DNA of 23,959 nt from the NCBI RefSeq assembly GCF_030152825.1, contig NZ_JASLIP010000068.1, positions 1-23,959 on the forward strand. The letters run 5' to 3'. Under the pieces are notes generated by a model that was given only the letters and a program-made list of their open reading frames with translations, searched no databases and had not been told where the DNA came from. Positions 13,109 through 20,465 of the stretch are shown here, piece by piece. A program made the position numbers and the translations under genes. Numbering within the stretch: position 1 is the first letter of the stretch; every line of letters starts with the position of its first letter. The stretch comes from Corynebacterium sp. (GTDB lineage: Bacteria > Actinomycetota > Actinomycetes > Mycobacteriales > Mycobacteriaceae).

Positions 13109-15586
13109 TTAATCCTGGTGGAGGAGGAAACGGCGGGCCAGGAACTGGGAGAACTCGATGATCACGGCGCCACACAGCCCCACCACCGCGCCGGTGATCA
13201 TCAGGCGCGTGTTGCCAATATCCAGCAGCACGATCTCGCGGATCGGGGCGACCAGGAAGAGCACCAGGTAGCCGCCGATGCAGGCGAACCACAGCGCCCA
13301 CTTCCACGGGTTCAGCGGGCGGGCCACGATGTTCAGCACCCACAGGCCCATGATGATCAGCGCCAGCAGCACCGCCGTGCCCGCCTGCCGCTGCTCGATC
13401 TCGCTCGCGCCATCACCTGGGTAGATCACCAGCCACATGATCACCGAGCCCAGGCCCACGATCGCCCCGCCCGGGATCGCAAGGGACAGCACGCGGCGGA
13501 CGAAACCATCCCGCGGGCGCTCCGTATTCGGCGCCAGGGAGAGGATGAACGCGGGGATGCCGATGGTGAACCAGCCCGTGATCGTCACGTGGATCGGCTG
13601 GAAGGGGAAGGTCACCCCAGCCACCGCGACGACCATCGCCAGCACCACGGAGTAGACGGTCTTCGTGAGGAAGAGGTTCGCCACCCGTTCGATATTGCCG
13701 ATCACCCGGCGCCCCTCGGCGATGACGTGCGGCATCGAGGAGAAACGGTCGTTCAGCAGCACCAACTGCGCCACGCTGCGGGTCGCAGCGGAACCGGAGC
13801 CCATCGCCACGCCGATGTCGGCCTTCTTCAGCGCCAGCACATCGTTGACGCCGTCGCCGGTCATCGCGACGGTGCGGCCGTGGGCGTGCAGTGCCTCGAT
13901 CATCGCCTGCTTCTGCTCGGGCTTGACCCGGCCGAAGACCTCGGATTCCAGGACCTCCCGCTCCATGTCCTCCGGCGCGATCTCGCGGGCGTCGATGGAG
14001 CTGAGCTGCTCGCCGGTGGCCTCCTTCGCAACCGCGGCGACGGAGCCAGGGTTATCGCCGGAGATGATCTTGACGTCCACGCCCTCGTGCTCGAAGTAGG
14101 CCAGCGTCTCGGCCACATCGGGGCGCAGCTTCTGACGCAGGACGATCAGCACCGGGTCGCCGAGCTCGGGGACGGTGACGTTCGCGCCGTCCTCGTCGGG
14201 GTCCTCGACCTCCTCCAGCGCGCGGCCGAAGGCGAGGACGCGGCGCCCATCGGACTCTTCTTTCGCCGCGACGTCTGCGGCCGGGGTGCCCTTACCCAGG
14301 AGGATGTCGGGAGCTCCCAGCACGAAGGTCGGGCCATCCGCCACGCGAAAGCCGGAGAATTTATAAGCCGAGGAGAACGGGATCTCGCTGCCCTCGAAGG
14401 CCTGGGGCTGGGAGGAACCGGTGGCGCCGGAGCCCTCCCCCTCGGCTGGGTGTTCGGCCCACTCGTCGAGCCCCTGGACGATGGCCTCGGCGGTGTTGTT
14501 CAGGTCGGACTGGGAGGCAAAGAGGCGGCGCAGGTCGCGCAGCGTCTCCGCGCTGGCATCGTCCCCGTCCTCGTCGACAATCGCTTCCAGCTCCATCTCG
14601 TTGCTGGTCAGCGTGCCGGTCTTGTCCGTGCACATCGTGTCCACGCGGGCCAGGCCCTCGATGGCGACCAGCTCGTTGACCAGGGCCTTGTGCTTGCCTA
14701 AGCGCACGATGCCCACCGCGAAGGCAATGGAGGTCATCAGCACCAGGCCCTCGGGCACCATCGGCACCAGTGCCGCGGCCATGGAGAGGATCGATTCCCG
14801 GATCGGGGCGTCCGTGCGGGTCAGCTGCGTGAAAATGGTGAGCAGACCGGTGGGGATCAGCAGCCAGGTGATCACCCGCAGGATCGAGTTGATGCCGCTC
14901 ATCAGTACCGAATCGGTCAGCGAGAAGTCGCTGGCCTCCGCAGCCAGGCGGGCGGCGTAGGACTCCTCGCCCACCTTCTCAGCGCGGAAGATACCGCTGC
15001 CGTGCTTAACGAAGGAACCGGAGAGCAGCTCGTCGCCGGGGTTGTGCCGCACCGGGTCGGCCTCCCCGGTGAGCTGAGATTCGTCCATGGACAGTGAACC
15101 GGACAGCAGCGGGCCGTCGACCACGATCTCGTCGCCGGAACCGACGCGGATCAAATCCCCCTCGACGATCTCGCTCTGGGCGATCTCCCGCTCCTCACCA
15201 TCGCGGATGACGCGGGGCCGGGATTCGGAGAGGATCTTGAGATTCTCCAGGGTCCGCTTCGCGCGGAGCTCCTGGATGATGCCCACCGCGGAGTTCGCGA
15301 TGATCAGCAGGCCGAAGGCGGCGTTGATCCAGGAGCCCGTGGCCAGCACGATCACGCACAGCACACCCAGCATCGCGTTGATGCGGGTAAAGACGTTCGC
15401 GCGGATGATCTCCCAGGTCGTGCGCCCCGTGGTTCGGGTGGCCTTGTTGGTCCTGCCCGCCCGGGTGCGCTCCTCAACCTCGGCGGAGGTCAGTCCGCTC
15501 AGGTCCGGCTTTTCTGCGGTGCTGTGCTTGGCGGTGCCGTGTTCGCTGGTGCTGCGTTCACTGGTGCCATGTTCGGTACTGCTCAT
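13109..15586 (-). CDS. ctpE: Cation-transporting P-type ATPase, CtpE-like
   Basis: This 825-residue membrane pump has all P-type motifs: the actuator loop TGEAD (173-177), the helix-4 sequence PMVPEGLVLMTSIAFAVG (275-292), the phosphorylated Asp321 in CTDKTGTLTSNE, hinge residues ISGDNPGSVAAVA (508-520) and MTGDGVNDVLALKKADIGVA (575-594). Four helices precede the phosphorylation domain and about six follow it. The MVPEGL helix and overall order match mycobacterial CtpE, reported to be a Ca2+ pump; substrate here is inferred by similarity only. There is no N-terminal metal-binding CXXC domain, arguing against heavy-metal export. The N-terminal 26 residues are a His/Ser/Thr/Glu-rich degenerate repeat, and about 377-397 is another low-complexity patch. 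No good ribosome binding site precedes ATG 15584-15586, so the exact start is less sure. It follows the small acidic protein gene after 22 bases. Confidence 0.92.
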   Translation of the reverse strand: MSSTEHGTSERSTSEHGTAKHSTAEKPDLSGLTSAEVEERTRAGRTNKATRTTGRTTWEIIRANVFTRINAMLGVLCVIVLATGSWINAAFGLLIIANSAVGIIQELRAKRTLENLKILSESRPRVIRDGEEREIAQSEIVEGDLIRVGSGDEIVVDGPLLSGSLSMDESQLTGEADPVRHNPGDELLSGSFVKHGSGIFRAEKVGEESYAARLAAEASDFSLTDSVLMSGINSILRVITWLLIPTGLLTIFTQLTRTDAPIRESILSMAAALVPMVPEGLVLMTSIAFAVGIVRLGKHKALVNELVAIEGLARVDTMCTDKTGTLTSNEMELEAIVDEDGDDASAETLRDLRRLFASQSDLNNTAEAIVQGLDEWAEHPAEGEGSGATGSSQPQAFEGSEIPFSSAYKFSGFRVADGPTFVLGAPDILLGKGTPAADVAAKEESDGRRVLAFGRALEEVEDPDEDGANVTVPELGDPVLIVLRQKLRPDVAETLAYFEHEGVDVKIISGDNPGSVAAVAKEATGEQLSSIDAREIAPEDMEREVLESEVFGRVKPEQKQAMIEALHAHGRTVAMTGDGVNDVLALKKADIGVAMGSGSAATRSVAQLVLLNDRFSSMPHVIAEGRRVIGNIERVANLFLTKTVYSVVLAMVVAVAGVTFPFQPIHVTITGWFTIGIPAFILSLAPNTERPRDGFVRRVLSLAIPGGAIVGLGSVIMWLVIYPGDGASEIEQRQAGTAVLLALIIMGLWVLNIVARPLNPWKWALWFACIGGYLVLFLVAPIREIVLLDIGNTRLMITGAVVGLCGAVIIEFSQFLARRFLLHQD

Positions 15587-15608
15587 GAACTATTGCGGAA
15601 TGCCGGGG

Positions 15609-15800
15609 TTAGTCCTCGTTATCCCAGTCATCCTGCTCGTCATAAGCATCGGCTGCCTCAGTGCGCTGCTGCGCCGTGCTGAGCGCCTGACGGGCGGCCT
15701 CCTCGGAGTCATAGGGGCCCATGCGGGTGTCCCAACCGCTGGACTTGCCCTCGGTGACCTCACCGGTCTTGGTGTCGAAGTACCACTTTTCTTCTGCCAT
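15609..15800 (-). CDS. Small conserved acidic protein (SPOR-like), function unknown
   Basis: This 63-residue protein begins with aromatic-rich EKWYFDTKTGEVTEGK and contains GWDTRMGPYDSEEAARQAL, which resembles part of a SPOR (peptidoglycan-binding) fold. It ends in an acidic tail, DAYDEQDDWDNED. I recognise the pattern from short corynebacterial proteins annotated as SPOR-domain or hypothetical, but no role is known. ATG 15798-15800 is preferred over an ATG 36 bases upstream, because the conserved part begins at MAEEKWYF and the extra residues do not look like coding sequence. A -10 box (TACACT, 15838-15843) lies between it and the end of rnpB. The P-type ATPase gene begins 22 bases downstream, so the two are probably co-transcribed. 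Confidence 0.8.
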   Translation of the reverse strand: MAEEKWYFDTKTGEVTEGKSSGWDTRMGPYDSEEAARQALSTAQQRTEAADAYDEQDDWDNED

Positions 15801-15837
15801 GGGTTCCACCCATCCTTTCAGGTTGATACTTCCCACC

Positions 15838-15843
15838 AGTGTA
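15838..15843 (-). promoter_or_regulatory. Putative -10 box for the small acidic protein and P-type ATPase
   Basis: The minus strand reads TACACT 37 bases before the ATG at 15800, with TTTGCA only about 3 bases further upstream, so no proper -35 box is seen. It lies just past the 3' end of rnpB and would let the protein genes be transcribed separately from the RNA. Confidence 0.4.
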
Positions 15844-15860
15844 GATGCAAAGTGTGAGTG

Positions 15861-16317
15861 TCGAGGCGGCCTCTAAGCCGGATTCTGTCTAATGCCACCC
15901 ACGGGGGGTGACACGAGGTGACCATCCATCTGGACGCACCATTGCTGGGCGCCTCAAGCAGTCCACCTGTCCTTCATCGGGCGAGCAGCCCTCAGACAAC
16001 GCCACGCACCCCGCCCTGCGACGGACGGGGAGGCGTGGCTCCTTGACCTTGCTCCCAGTGGGGTTTACCTAGCCGCGACAGTCACCTGCCACGCTGGTGC
16101 GCTCTTACCGCACCATTTCACCCTCACCCGCCATGCACCGCAAAAACGGTGGGCGGGCGGTCTACTTTCTGTTGCACTTGCCCGCAGGTCACCCTGGGTT
16201 GCCGTTAGCAACCACTGTGCTCTGTGGAGTCCGGACTTTCCTCGACACGGGGCCTGGCCCGCCGGCATAACACCGGCCGGTGGTTCCACCACGCCGCAGC
16301 CACCCGGCCGCCTCGAC
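15861..16317 (-). ncRNA. rnpB: RNase P RNA (bacterial class A)
   Basis: This is the catalytic RNA that trims the 5' leader from tRNA precursors. The hallmark segments are visible on the minus strand: GAGGAAAGTCCGGACTCC (about 16243-16226, conserved region I), ACAGAAAGTAGACCGCC near 16172-16156, GGTAAACCCC (about 16069-16060), and the 3' conserved AGACAGAATCCGGCTTA (about 15893-15877). The ends pair as helix P1: GTCGAGGCGGCC at the 5' side (16317 downward) with GGCCGCCTCGAC at the 3' side (15871-15860). The length of about 457 bases is normal for high-GC actinobacteria. Exact ends are set from P1 pairing and may be off by a few bases. Confidence 0.96.
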
Positions 16318-16325
16318 AAGCCTTA

Positions 16326-16331
16326 AGTCTA
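16326..16331 (-). promoter_or_regulatory. Putative -10 box of rnpB
   Basis: TAGACT on the minus strand ends about 7-8 bases before the first base of the P1 helix of RNase P RNA, the expected position. It sits in the short gap between rnpB and the stop codon of the RNase H/phosphatase gene (16344), so any -35 element lies inside that coding region. Confidence 0.5.
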
Positions 16332-16343
16332 ACCCCCAGGCCG

Positions 16344-17666
16344 CTAGCCGAGGTAATGAGATTCGTTGACCAGCCGGACCACGCCCGCCCCATTCGGCAG
16401 GAAGTCCGCGACCGAGAGGCTGGCCACGTCCAGGTGCAGGCTCCGGTAGATCTCCCCGCCGGCGCCTAGCGCCCGGCGCAGTACCGACTTGATGGGCATC
16501 ATGTGGGTGACCACCAGCACCGTCTTTCCTGGATACTCGGCGGCCACGCGATCTACGAACTCGGACACCCGCCGGTAAACCTGCTCGGGGGATTCCCCGC
16601 CGTGGGGCGCGGCTGTGGCGTAGTTGAAGCACTCCCGGTGGGCCTCCGGGTGGTCCTCCTGGATTTCGACGAAGCGGCGGCCCTCCCAGGTGCCGAAGTC
16701 CATCTCGATGATGGCCTCGTCCGTCGTGATCGCGTCCTTCCCCATGCCCAGTGCCTCGGCGGCTGCCCGTGCGGTCTCCTGGCAACGGCCCAACGGCGAG
16801 CTCAGGATGACGTCGACGTCGCCGCGCTCACTGATGTGGCGGGCGGCGTGCGCGATCTGCTTCTTACCCAGGTCAGTGAGCTCCGGGTTGCCGCGGCCGG
16901 AGTACTTGCCGTCGCGGTTGAGCTCGGTCTGGCCGTGGCGCAGCAGGAGCAGGGTCGTGGGTTCGGTCTTACCCATCCACGCCGTGGGTGAGACCCCGGC
17001 CGGCTGGGAATCCTCGCCCTCGCCTTCGACGGGTTGCTCGGCGCGCTGCTCGACTCGCTGCGCTGGTCCGCACTGTGTTTCTGCCTTGGTAGGCTGCGCC
17101 GGCTTATCCCGTGTGGTGTCGGCGGCCTCCTCCAACGGCTGGTCGAGGTCGAAGAGCATGTCCGAGCCTTCGGCGTCATCGGCCTGGGACGCAGCTGCCG
17201 CAGCCCCAGCTGTGGCCAGCTCCTCGTCGATCCACTGACCACCCTCGCGGTCATCCATCGCTCGGTTGGCCAGCTCGTCGGCCCGCGCGTTCTGGGTACG
17301 CGGCACCCAGGTGTAGCTCACCTGCGCCAGCTGGCCCTCGATGCGCTTGACCTCCTGGGCCAACGGCTTCATGTCCGGGTGCTTGATCTTCCACCGGCCG
17401 GACATCTGCTCCACCACGAGCTTGGAGTCCATGCGCACATCCACGCTCAGGCTCCCCGGCTTCACGCCCTGCTGCTCCGCGATCTCCACCGCCAGGTTCA
17501 GCCCGTTGATGAGCCCCTGGTATTCGGCGACGTTATTGGTGGCGTGTTTGATGAACTGCCACACGCAGCCGACCTCCGCCCCCGTGGCGTCTTTGACCGA
17601 CGAGCCGGTGCCCGCCGGCCCCGGGTTGCCACGCGAACCGCCATCGCATTCCACGCTCAAACGCAT
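16344..17666 (-). CDS. Bifunctional RNase HI / histidine phosphatase (CobC-like)
   Basis: This 440-residue fusion matches M. tuberculosis Rv2228c. The N-terminal RNase HI domain (1-140) degrades RNA in RNA-DNA hybrids and has all four carboxylates: Asp8 (ECDGGSRGN), Glu48 (NNVAEYQG), Asp80 (RMDSKLV) and Asp130 (ARADELANRAM). A Gln/Glu/Ala-rich linker (about 140-232) follows. The C-terminal histidine-phosphatase domain has LLRHGQTELN (241-250; nucleophile His244), Glu321 (IIEMDFGTWEGR) and the second His388 (VVTHMMP). In mycobacteria this domain acts like the alpha-ribazole phosphatase of cobalamin synthesis. Two ATGs lie 12 bases apart. I chose 17664-17666, because GGGAGG, a strong ribosome binding site, lies 4 bases upstream of it and is itself inside the region following the first ATG (17678). 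Confidence 0.93.
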   Translation of the reverse strand: MRLSVECDGGSRGNPGPAGTGSSVKDATGAEVGCVWQFIKHATNNVAEYQGLINGLNLAVEIAEQQGVKPGSLSVDVRMDSKLVVEQMSGRWKIKHPDMKPLAQEVKRIEGQLAQVSYTWVPRTQNARADELANRAMDDREGGQWIDEELATAGAAAAASQADDAEGSDMLFDLDQPLEEAADTTRDKPAQPTKAETQCGPAQRVEQRAEQPVEGEGEDSQPAGVSPTAWMGKTEPTTLLLLRHGQTELNRDGKYSGRGNPELTDLGKKQIAHAARHISERGDVDVILSSPLGRCQETARAAAEALGMGKDAITTDEAIIEMDFGTWEGRRFVEIQEDHPEAHRECFNYATAAPHGGESPEQVYRRVSEFVDRVAAEYPGKTVLVVTHMMPIKSVLRRALGAGGEIYRSLHLDVASLSVADFLPNGAGVVRLVNESHYLG

Positions 17667-17768
17667 GTTGCCTCCCATATCTTCCGCTGCCTTTCCTTCC
17701 CTACTCCACCGATAACGCTTGCTCGCTGCTCACCGCCGCACCCCTCGCACGCGGGGCGCGTCACCTCC
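17667..17768 (-). other. Short intergenic gap where a zinc-ribbon gene is expected
   Basis: In M. tuberculosis a zinc-ribbon protein gene (Rv2229c) lies between the Nif3 and RNase H/CobC genes, and I expect the same in many corynebacteria. Here only about 102 bases separate the two. They contain a small hairpin (CCCC ... GGGG near 17743-17758), a purine-rich ribosome-binding stretch for the downstream gene, and no Cys-pair coding sequence in any frame. Confidence 0.6.
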
Positions 17769-18962
17769 CTAACGGCGCTGCTCGAAGCCGCCCGTGCTGG
17801 CCTCGTGCAGCGTCCACGGGTCCGTGCGCTGCTCCAGCACCTCGGTGTCTACGCCCAGCTTCTGGCCCACCAACGCGGCAGCCGCCGCGCACCACGGGTA
17901 CTCGCTGGCCCAGTGCGCGGTATCGATCACCGGGCAACCCCCGGCGCGCAGGTGCTCGTCCACCGGGTGGTGGCGCAGGTCGGAGGTGACGAAGCAGTCC
18001 ACGTCCATGCGCGCGATGGTGCCCAGGAAGCTATCTCCCGCGCCACTGGCCACCGCGACCGTTCGGATCATCTTCTCCGGGTCACCGGCTGCGCGCACAC
18101 CCCAGACCGTCGACGGCAGGCGGTCGGCCACCCGCTGGGTGAACTGGCGCAGCGTCATCGGCTCGTCGATCTCGCCGACCCGGCCGATGCCCAGGCCTTC
18201 TTCCCCCAGGTCCCCGGCGTGGCTCTCCACCACGTCATAGGCAACCTCCTCGTAGGGGTGGGCGCGCAACAGGGCCGCCCGCACCTTCTCCCGCAGGTTG
18301 GCCGGGGCGACGAACTCGACGCGCAGCTCGTCCACCCGCTCCAGCTCGCCGCGGGAACCGATGTGCGGATTCGCGGCATCGCCCGGGCGGAACTGCCCGG
18401 TCACGCGGAATTCGAAGGAGGCCTCCGAATAGTCCCCGTCCACGCCCGCGCCGGCGTCGAAAATTGCCTGCTTGACCGCCTCCGCGGAATCGACCGGAAC
18501 TGTGAAGCCCCACTTGTCGATCGGGTTCGGGATTGGGCGCAGCGGGCGACCCGCGCGCACTCCGAGCAGCTCCGCCAGCACGTCGTTGACCCCCGGGCGC
18601 GCCGAATCGGCGTTCGTGTGCGCCGCGAAGAGCGCGACCCGGTTGCGGATCAGCTTGTGAACGATCCGGCCCTTCGGGTGATCCGCCGGCACCCCGGTGA
18701 CTCCGCGCAGCAGCAGCGGGTGGTGAACCACCAGCATGTCCGCGCCCGATTCGATCGCGTCGTCCACGACCTCGTCGGTGCAGTCCAGCGCGAAGGCAAT
18801 CTTGGCTACGGGCTCGGCGCGGTCCCCGCAGATCAGGCCGACCGCGTCCCAGGACTCCGCCAGCTTCGGCGGGTAGGCCTCCTCCAGGCAGGCGACAACC
18901 TGGCCCACCGTCAGCTGCGCGGCATCCGAGGTGGTCTGGGGGTTACTCGCGGTGGTCGTCAC
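17769..18962 (-). CDS. Nif3-like dinuclear metal-centre protein (DUF34)
   Basis: This 397-residue Nif3/YbgI-YqfO family protein is a homologue of Rv2230c. Conserved metal-site blocks are SWDAVGL (37-43), MLVVHHPLLL (76-85) with the paired histidines, AAHTNADSARPGVNDVLA (113-130), and C-terminal DTAHWASEYPW with another metal-ligand His/Glu pair. The middle holds an inserted PII/CutA-like domain, seen as VEFVAPANLREKVRAAL followed by HPYEEVAYDV, which makes this the long YqfO-type form. Family members form toroidal hexamers with two metal ions; some have been linked to GTP cyclohydrolase-like or nucleotide reactions, but the cellular role is unsettled. The start is GTG at 18960-18962 with AAGGAG about 11 bases upstream, a rather long spacing. 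Confidence 0.92.
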   Translation of the reverse strand: MTTTASNPQTTSDAAQLTVGQVVACLEEAYPPKLAESWDAVGLICGDRAEPVAKIAFALDCTDEVVDDAIESGADMLVVHHPLLLRGVTGVPADHPKGRIVHKLIRNRVALFAAHTNADSARPGVNDVLAELLGVRAGRPLRPIPNPIDKWGFTVPVDSAEAVKQAIFDAGAGVDGDYSEASFEFRVTGQFRPGDAANPHIGSRGELERVDELRVEFVAPANLREKVRAALLRAHPYEEVAYDVVESHAGDLGEEGLGIGRVGEIDEPMTLRQFTQRVADRLPSTVWGVRAAGDPEKMIRTVAVASGAGDSFLGTIARMDVDCFVTSDLRHHPVDEHLRAGGCPVIDTAHWASEYPWCAAAAALVGQKLGVDTEVLEQRTDPWTLHEASTGGFEQRR

Positions 18963-19138
18963 GCGGGATCACGCTCCTTGGTGGCTTGAGTGACCGGGGC
19001 CGGGCGGCCCGGAATTGTTTTCCACTGTATCCCGTCCGAACCCCCGCTGTATCCGGTCTGCTCCCCCGCACGATCCACCCACCGTCCCACCGCGCCGGGA
19101 CGTCCGCCCACCGCTCGCCCCGCACCAGGAACACCGAG

Positions 19139-19171
19139 TGGCACAGTGGCCACGCTGCAATGGCACAGTGG
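19139..19171 (+). repeat. Pair of 11-bp direct repeats upstream of the HAD gene
   Basis: TGGCACAGTGG occurs at 19139-19149 and again at 19161-19171. The copies start exactly 22 bases apart (two helical turns), and the second ends 5 bases before the HAD ATG. A palindrome, GTGGCCAC, lies between them. The spacing suits a regulator binding on one face of the DNA. TGCAAT at 19156-19161 could be a -10 box between the copies. The divergent region 18963-19176 contains no other gene. Confidence 0.5.
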
Positions 19172-19176
19172 GTGGC

Positions 19177-19830
19177 ATGAGAAAGATCCTACTTATCGAC
19201 GTCGACGGCACCCTCATCGACTCCTACCCCGGCATCCGCGCCTCCTTCATCCACGCGTTGAGCACCCACGGGTACGCCATCCCGGACGAGGACTTCCTCC
19301 GCGGGCTGCCCGGTCCCCCGATGCGGGACTCCATCGCCGCCGCAGGTATCCCTGCCGAGCAGGTCGAGACGGTCATGGCCGACTACAGCAAGCACCAGTC
19401 CAGCGGCGGCTGGCTGGATTCCGCCCTCTTCCCCGGCATCCCGGAGCTGCTGGCCACCTGGCGGGAGGAGGGCCACATCCTGGCCACCGCGACGTCCAAG
19501 TCCTACACCGGTGCACTACGCGCACTGAAGCACTTCGGACTGCTGGAGTACTTCGACTACCTCGGCACCGCCGAAGATAACGGCGGACCGCGACAGCACA
19601 AGGAGGACGTCGTCGCCTACGTCATGGGACTCATCAACGCCGAGCACGAAACGGTGCCCTCCCAGTTCCTCATGATCGGCGACCGCAAACACGACGCGCA
19701 GGGTGCTAAGAGCCAGGGCATAGATTGCGTGCTGGTGAACTGGGGTTATGGTAGTCAGCAAGAGTTGGCCCAGACTCCCCTGGTCGCCAACACCCCGGAA
19801 GAGCTGAAAAGCATCGTTGAGCAGCGCTGA
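19177..19830 (+). CDS. HAD-superfamily phosphatase-like protein, PtkA homologue by context
   Basis: This 217-residue protein has the four HAD motifs: I, LIDVDGTLID (6-15), with nucleophile Asp8 and acid/base Asp10; II, ATATSKS around Thr106/Ser107; III, Lys142; and IV, MIGDRKHD (166-173). A helical cap (about 16-90) fits the phosphoglycolate phosphatase-like subfamily. It lies 76 bases upstream of the low-molecular-weight tyrosine phosphatase gene. That is the M. tuberculosis ptkA-ptpA arrangement, where the HAD protein was reported as a tyrosine kinase for PtpA. The long disordered N-terminal part of mycobacterial PtkA is missing, so function may be plain phosphatase. ATG 19177 is chosen because DVDGT starts seven residues later. 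Longer readings run through the divergent promoter region. Confidence 0.87.
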   Translation: MRKILLIDVDGTLIDSYPGIRASFIHALSTHGYAIPDEDFLRGLPGPPMRDSIAAAGIPAEQVETVMADYSKHQSSGGWLDSALFPGIPELLATWREEGHILATATSKSYTGALRALKHFGLLEYFDYLGTAEDNGGPRQHKEDVVAYVMGLINAEHETVPSQFLMIGDRKHDAQGAKSQGIDCVLVNWGYGSQQELAQTPLVANTPEELKSIVEQR

Positions 19831-19906
19831 AGCTCATGAGGAGCGCGGCGAGAATCCGCCACCTTGAGCACGCAACTCCACAAACCCGAGAAGCACAAAG
19901 GAAGCT

Positions 19907-20431
19907 ATGCCTGACCCTGACGCGGCCAAGCCCCTGTCCCTCATCACCGTCGTGTGCACCGGCAATATCTGCCGCTCCCCGATGGGAGAAATCATGCTGG
20001 CAGACGCGCTGGCGAAGAGCGGCGATCCCCGCCTGCAGAAGGTCACCGTGAACTCCTGTGGCCTGGGCGATTGGCACGTCGGGGACGGCGCGGACCCGCG
20101 AGCAGTCAAGCAGCTGGCCGATCAGGGCTACGACGGCTCCGAGCACGTCGCCGCGACCTTCGGCCCGGAGCACAAGGACGCGGATATCTTCCTCGCGATG
20201 GATAAGGGGCACGTCACGGGCCTGAAGCGCCGGGGCGTGGACCCGCAGAAGATCCACCTCTACCGCGCCTTCGACCCCGCGAGCGTGACTGTGGATCGCC
20301 CGCACCCCGAGGTCGCGGACCCCTACTACGGCACCGAGGCGGACTTCGCGAGCGCCGCCGAGGAAATCAAGTCCGCCGTACCGGGCATCATCGAGTTCAT
20401 CGAGTCGATCCTCGACGAGCAGGAGAACTAG
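19907..20431 (+). CDS. ptpA: Low-molecular-weight protein tyrosine phosphatase
   Basis: This 174-residue enzyme hydrolyses phosphotyrosine. The active-site loop is VVCTGNICRSPMGE (15-28) with Cys17 as nucleophile and Arg23, and the general acid is Asp138 in ADPYYG (137-142). These match the CX5R(S/T) and DP signatures of the family. In M. tuberculosis PtpA is secreted into host macrophages; there is no evidence for that role here. The start is ATG 19907-19909 with AAAGGA about 5 bases upstream. It follows the HAD gene by 76 bases on the same strand, probably in one transcript, and converges on the SURF1 gene, with only 34 bases between the stop codons. Confidence 0.95.
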   Translation: MPDPDAAKPLSLITVVCTGNICRSPMGEIMLADALAKSGDPRLQKVTVNSCGLGDWHVGDGADPRAVKQLADQGYDGSEHVAATFGPEHKDADIFLAMDKGHVTGLKRRGVDPQKIHLYRAFDPASVTVDRPHPEVADPYYGTEADFASAAEEIKSAVPGIIEFIESILDEQEN

Positions 20432-20465
20432 CGGGGCCTCAGGACGTCGCGGCACGCACGGTGAG

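Noticed and set aside
12269..14701. Very long plus-strand open frame overlapping panB and running antisense to the P-type ATPase
   Set aside because: The translation is Arg/Pro/His/Gln-rich with no recognisable domain and crosses two well-supported genes. Long spurious frames are expected opposite high-GC coding DNA.
17034..18989. Long plus-strand frame antisense to Nif3 and RNase H/CobC
   Set aside because: It has no family resemblance, and both minus-strand genes have clear catalytic motifs.
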